Positions 60,390-64,000 of a stretch of DNA of 64,000 bases are shown piece after piece. The DNA comes from an uncultured Latescibacterota bacterium (GTDB lineage Bacteria > Latescibacterota > UBA2968 > UBA8231), in assembly GCA_958295495.1 (NCBI GenBank), contig OY282352.1:5092049-5156048 (forward strand), written 5' to 3'. Under the pieces are notes generated by a model. The model had not been told where the DNA came from, searched no databases, and worked only from the letters and a program-made list of their open reading frames with translations. The position numbers and the translations under genes are program-made. Position 1 is the first letter of the stretch. Each line of letters opens with the position of its first letter.

Positions 60390-61421
60390 TCAGCGCAGAA
60401 GTAAAGGTTGGTACGGCGCCCGGTCGCGCACATGGGCCGCCAAGCGGTCAACCTGACGGCGAAGCAATTCTTCCGGCGACATCTCTGCGCCAATCCCCGG
60501 CAGCGGGGCGTCCATAAAGGCTTCCCAAGTGCGAAAGAAAATCCGCATCCCCGCACGGGTGAGGCGCACCCCACCCCGCTCGGCATCGGCCTCAAAATGC
60601 TCGGGACGCAACTGGCCCCGGTTGCACACCCGTAGCACAAACCGATCCACGACTGGATGCCGCAGTTCCTCCAAAAGGTCGAGCGCCAAGCTGGGCCGCC
60701 CGGAACGGACCGCGTGCATAAAGCCCAAGTAGGGATCAAAGCCGCTGGCCTCCAGCAGGTTCGCTAGGACATTGGCCAGCAACACATAGCCAAACGACAG
60801 CAAGGCATTGGCCGGGTCCGGCGGTGGACGGCGGGCGCGACCGGCAAAGCCGATAGCACCGGTAAAACCGAGCCGCAACCCCGCAAAGTAGCGCCGGGCT
60901 GCATCGCCCTCAAAGCCCAGCAGTACCTCCCGGCTCTGCGTCTCCGACACCGCATCGCTCATAGCCTTGAGTTCGCCGATGGCCTGCCCCAAAACAGGCT
61001 GAGCACGGCGGTTGGAGCGCAAAGCCGTCAGCAGGCCAACCGCATTGTGGAGCTTGGCCGCAACAAAAGTCTGAGCCAGTGCAAGGGCCTGCGGCTCGTC
61101 GTCGGCTATGCGAAACTGCGCCAAGCGCAGGTCGGCCGTGCGCGATAACTCCGGCACGAGGCGACCCATAAAGTTCCCATTGGCCCGCAACCAAGCGACC
61201 GCAATGCCCTGCTCCAAGCAGAGTTGGAGCGCGTCTGCAGTGATGTGAACGCGGCCCACCAAGGCGATCAACTCCAGCCGGTGCGGCTCAACTTCGAGCA
61301 AGCGCCGTTGGCGCTCGGGCAGCGGCCCCGGCCCGTCGGGGTCTTCGGTGAGCGTTACCACGACGGAGCCAACCGCACGACGGACGACCGATCTGGGTTC
61401 GGTGACGTATAGGGTAGGCAT
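60390..61421 (-). CDS. cas1: CRISPR-associated integrase Cas1
   Basis: A 343-residue Cas1. The metal-binding catalytic residues are Glu 171 in LLGFEGDAARRYF, His 236 in GFDPYLGFMHAVRSGRPSLA and an acidic residue near 251 in LALDLLEELRHPVVDR. The N-terminal beta-sandwich begins TLYVTEPRSVVRRAVGSVVV. It cuts and joins new spacers into the leader-end repeat. There is no reverse-transcriptase or Cas6 fusion. Together with Cas2 it forms the adaptation module of this locus; cas6 and the large Cas10 subunit are not in the window and may lie to the right. Confidence 0.97.
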   Translation of the reverse strand: MPTLYVTEPRSVVRRAVGSVVVTLTEDPDGPGPLPERQRRLLEVEPHRLELIALVGRVHITADALQLCLEQGIAVAWLRANGNFMGRLVPELSRTADLRLAQFRIADDEPQALALAQTFVAAKLHNAVGLLTALRSNRRAQPVLGQAIGELKAMSDAVSETQSREVLLGFEGDAARRYFAGLRLGFTGAIGFAGRARRPPPDPANALLSFGYVLLANVLANLLEASGFDPYLGFMHAVRSGRPSLALDLLEELRHPVVDRFVLRVCNRGQLRPEHFEADAERGGVRLTRAGMRIFFRTWEAFMDAPLPGIGAEMSPEELLRRQVDRLAAHVRDRAPYQPLLLR

Positions 61422-61596
61422 GGAACGAAACCGCTAGAGATGTATCACGCTACGGGGAAAATTCCATCAGTAAATCCGCTGGAATGCCCACTTACCAATG
61501 ACACTTTGACGCTGGAATTACCCGTGCAAAAACTAGCGGTGACACTTCTAAATTTGCACTTCGTAACTTCCTAATTCCTCGCCCTCTTTGCCTTCT

Positions 61597-62721
61597 CTAA
61601 AACCTGTCATTGAGATCAGCCACAATGACTGCCGCGCTTTCTGAATCTAGATCATCCGCTGTTGTCACGACGCGAAACTTCACGCACCAAGTTCCGTTTG
61701 AGTATATGCCTTGCACTCTCCCACCCGACAGACAAAATCGGGTTGATTCAGGCCTGTCCGGATTCCAATACGTCGAGCGGCAGTAGCGGATGTACGGCAC
61801 ATCCTCCGTGAGATTTTCCAAAAACCGATAAATACTTTCTCGAGCTTGATTGTAGGCATGGTTGCCTAAGTTAGGTGGCCTCCTCTGATCCTCTCTTGCT
61901 CCATTTGGCAAATAGAGGTGCTTAATATTTTGAAAACGGGATCGGAACGTCTCGTGAAAAATCTGTCCGGCCGCCGAGAGTTCCAAATGATCCTCACCCC
62001 CGATCTTCACCCGATTGACCAGCGGTTCAAAGCGTTCATTCCAGTCCTCTTCAAACCGTTGCCACGGCTCACAGGCATTGGGCTGGCTGAGCACCATAAA
62101 CATGCCGCTCGCCCGCTCCCAGAGTGAAAAATCAAGTGCCACTGGCATAGGCGGAAAGGGGATAATGTCATCGAAACGCTCGTGCTTGTAATACACTGGG
62201 ATGTCGAGTGCTTGGCCTATAAGCACGGCAATGGCAATCTGGGCCTTATAGCCTCCCGTTGCGTTAATGGCGCAAAGATCCGCGCCATTCTGACGCACCT
62301 GTTCACCAAAAATTTTAGCCAAGTTACGCAAGCCATGTGTACGGAAAAGTCGAGGATTATCATCACGCAACCCATCCACGCAATGAACCTGCACCTGCCA
62401 CTCATCGTCCCCAAAATAGAATTGTAAAATTTGGGCGATTGCCCGCCCGTCATCCGTTTCGGAATGGAGGAGATGAAGGTTGACCTTTTCAACCTTTTCC
62501 TGCCTGATGAGATCCGTCACAGAGTTAATCTCTGCGCCGCAAAGCCGCTCGGTTGGCTCGATCTTATGTAGTTGGATCGCCACTTTTTCCCAATTCTCTT
62601 TGGCATACGCTTGGGCCAAAGCGGCGCGTATTGGATCAGGATCAGACTGCTTGAGAGAAGACAAATTAGGATATAATAGACTAGTCCCGACTGTACAGAG
62701 GAGCGTACTGGGAGTAGGCAT
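61597..62721 (-). CDS. CARF-domain CRISPR ancillary effector (APE2256-type N-domain)
   Basis: A 374-residue protein. Residues 1-200 are a CARF domain of the APE2256 kind: STLLCTVGTSLL at the start, HLLHSETDDGRAIAQ, THGLRNLAKIFGE and INATGGYKAQIAIAVLIGQA (ligand loop), followed by YYKHERFDDIIPFPPMP. CARF domains bind cyclic oligoadenylate made by Cas10. A linker (LELSAAGQIFHETF) leads to a C-terminal region of about 105 residues (ESIYRFLENLTEDVPYIRYC, then GGRVQGIYSNGTWCVKFRVV) that is not HEPN. Its size, aromatic/basic residues and ending remind me of RelE-type mRNA interferases as in Cami1, but this is unproven. It should be an RNA-cleaving effector or a ring nuclease. Confidence 0.85.
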   Translation of the reverse strand: MPTPSTLLCTVGTSLLYPNLSSLKQSDPDPIRAALAQAYAKENWEKVAIQLHKIEPTERLCGAEINSVTDLIRQEKVEKVNLHLLHSETDDGRAIAQILQFYFGDDEWQVQVHCVDGLRDDNPRLFRTHGLRNLAKIFGEQVRQNGADLCAINATGGYKAQIAIAVLIGQALDIPVYYKHERFDDIIPFPPMPVALDFSLWERASGMFMVLSQPNACEPWQRFEEDWNERFEPLVNRVKIGGEDHLELSAAGQIFHETFRSRFQNIKHLYLPNGAREDQRRPPNLGNHAYNQARESIYRFLENLTEDVPYIRYCRSTYWNPDRPESTRFCLSGGRVQGIYSNGTWCVKFRVVTTADDLDSESAAVIVADLNDRF

Positions 62722-62864
62722 GGCATATCTCCAATCAGAATTAGAATTAGATTTAGATCAGGTAACTCGCCTAATCTGCGATTGTACAAATCAATGTAAC
62801 CCCATTGTGTCATTGTGTCAATCTTCTTTTTCTATGAAGATAGCGCAATCAAGTGTTCTGTGGT

Positions 62865-63980
62865 CTAAATCGTAGGTTTTAATTGAGTTTGTGAGTTATC
62901 CTTAAACCATCCAAACTGTGGATAGTGAATAAGCTTTCTGGGATCCTCGATAGAGTAGATCAACATAGAACGCAGTTCTCGCATGGTTTGATCGGCACGT
63001 CCCCGAAACGATGCGGTGCGACGGTCGAGTTCACCTCTGAGAGCTTCTGCTTCCCATGTCTCGACATTGTCGCTACCTCGGTAGCGTACCATCGCGTCCG
63101 CTCGTAGTTCCATATTCGTTATGGAAATGTGGACAGAGCCAGCCCCGTGCGGCTTGGCACCTCCTATTTTGTGACGCAGCGGACCATGTAATGTGACAGC
63201 TCCTTCGTCGGAACCCAATGCCTCTGGGCTAAGCGTAACGTTGGCTTCTTCTTCGAGTGTCAGACAGTAGAGCAGCAAATCGAGTTCGGCCTCGCGTAAA
63301 TTTGCAAAGTCCACCGTAAAGCTAAAACAGGTGCCGGGTGGAGCGGGTTTTATGTTGACGGCGGGTGGAGCGGGTTTTATGTTGACGGTTTGTCTGATGT
63401 TGGGAGGTGGCTTGGTGAGTTGTTGGGAATCTGGGCGATGATGGTAGAATTTTCGTTGATACTTTTGAGGATAAAATGCTCTATGCTTAGGCTTGGGCTG
63501 GCGGCCGACGGCAACTGTGTACGGTGGCCAGTCGCCCGGTCGGATCGCTTCCGTAGAGATCTCCGCATCGCTAAAGTGAATTAAGCCTGCGAAGACATGA
63601 CTACCGTGCAAGTAACCGAATGTTCTGGCTACGGTGTCTAAATGAGAATTTTTTCGCGCCTTTGCTAATACATGCTGGGCATCAACCGAAACGTTTGGAA
63701 ACGGAATGGCGGCGTTGCCGACGACTTCGGCTATGGAACGGACTGCGCCTTTGAGCGACGTGGCCGGGATATAGGGATGCCCGTTGTCATAGCCAACAAA
63801 ATTAATGTTTGGAACACGACCATCGCCGATAATCAACGGGGTCAGTGCCTCAAGTTCGCACCAGAGGCGACCGGAAAGGCCGCTTGAGGTGTGGTGGTAA
63901 CGCGGTACATCGCGTTCGATAGATTGGTTGCTGACAGTAACCCAGCGATAGGGGTTCCAGAAGGTCTCGCCTTGGGGCAT
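62865..63980 (-). CDS. RAMP-superfamily CRISPR protein (TIGR03986-like, Cas7 type)
   Basis: A 371-residue RAMP protein. It begins FWNPYRWVTV and continues TPLIIGDG, HPYIPATSLKGAVRSIAEVV (the IPxxSLKGxxRSxxE motif) and, near residue 271, KIGGAKPHGAGSVHISI, the glycine-rich loop of RAMP folds. It probably forms part of a type III effector backbone. A perfect 27-base tandem duplication gives an internal NIKPAPPAV/NIKPAPPG repeat at about 199-217. ATG at 63978-63980 with CAGGAG upstream; a GTG one codon earlier is possible. The sequence to its right (63981-64000) reads PHQEQK-stop in the overlapping frame, perhaps the end of another cas gene. Confidence 0.85.
   Translation of the reverse strand: MPQGETFWNPYRWVTVSNQSIERDVPRYHHTSSGLSGRLWCELEALTPLIIGDGRVPNINFVGYDNGHPYIPATSLKGAVRSIAEVVGNAAIPFPNVSVDAQHVLAKARKNSHLDTVARTFGYLHGSHVFAGLIHFSDAEISTEAIRPGDWPPYTVAVGRQPKPKHRAFYPQKYQRKFYHHRPDSQQLTKPPPNIRQTVNIKPAPPAVNIKPAPPGTCFSFTVDFANLREAELDLLLYCLTLEEEANVTLSPEALGSDEGAVTLHGPLRHKIGGAKPHGAGSVHISITNMELRADAMVRYRGSDNVETWEAEALRGELDRRTASFRGRADQTMRELRSMLIYSIEDPRKLIHYPQFGWFKDNSQTQLKPTI
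63335..63388 (-). repeat. 27-bp perfect tandem duplication inside the RAMP gene
   Basis: Units 63335-63361 and 63362-63388 are identical (starting CGGGTGGAGCGGGTTTTATG on the plus strand). The unit is nine codons, so the frame is kept; it lies in a proline-rich loop. Confidence 0.95.
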
Positions 63981-64000
63981 CACTTTTGCTCCTGATGAGG

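Overview
The window is GC-rich chromosomal DNA from a Gram-negative bacterium, most likely a member of the FCB group outside the classical Bacteroidetes (for example a Latescibacterota-like lineage). The clues are a secreted protein ending in a T9SS-type sorting domain (NYPNPFNPSTTI motif), a TonB-dependent receptor with an N-terminal carboxypeptidase-regulatory-like domain, a class of long PstA/PstC permeases, and several sugar-acid catabolic genes and short-chain dehydrogenases. The phylum is an inference; no rRNA or tRNA gene was seen.

Layout. 1-2739: minus-strand surface-polysaccharide cluster (glycosyltransferase, WbqC-like, PIG-L deacetylase, DegT aminotransferase). 2838-4973: ispG and an HpcH/HpaI aldolase. 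5005-6404: an AT-richer restriction-modification remnant, with a SfiI-like nuclease cut in half next to an intact N4-cytosine-type methyltransferase. 6401-9397: sugar-acid catabolism (PfkB kinase, D-2-hydroxyacid dehydrogenase, galactonate-dehydratase-like enzyme). 9605-10190: HicBA toxin-antitoxin pair converging on a small antisense gene. 10251-21025: a long minus-strand phosphate operon (porin, pstSCAB, phoU, phoB, phoR) followed by a cytochrome c and a HupE-like protein. 21033-26286: a MITE-like insertion, a TonB receptor and a secreted beta-helix/T9SS protein. Candidate Pho boxes (heptamers with 11-bp phasing) lie before pstS, the TonB receptor and the T9SS gene, suggesting one phosphate-starvation uptake regulon.

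25653-29587 is a genomic scar. A 0.71-kb block (end of the T9SS gene, its terminator and the last codons of glgC) is present twice, and between the copies lie a TonB-receptor fragment, a polytopic membrane protein and the tail of another secreted protein. 29526-41436: glgC, a DUF262-HEPN pair (possible defence), SDRs, trpBA with an S1-domain protein, a quinone oxidoreductase, a QueA-like enzyme and a NarL-type two-component system. 41545-52822: aspartate kinase, a Schlafen/AlbA_2 regulator with an ATPase stump, rmuC, a class V aminotransferase, recG, mraY and a murG gene fused to a HEAT-repeat-like domain.

52958-64000 is a CRISPR locus: 66 near-identical 37-nt repeats with 65 spacers (54804-59896), transcribed leftward from a leader at 59897-60089 that carries four copies of GGTTACG/CGTAACC. 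It is followed upstream by cas2, cas1, a CARF-domain effector gene and a RAMP gene that starts just inside the right edge. This gene set points to a type III system signalling through cyclic oligoadenylate. A decayed CRISPR repeat sits 1 kb beyond the array, directly in front of the start codon of an SDR gene, with a frameshifted haloacid-dehalogenase gene in between.
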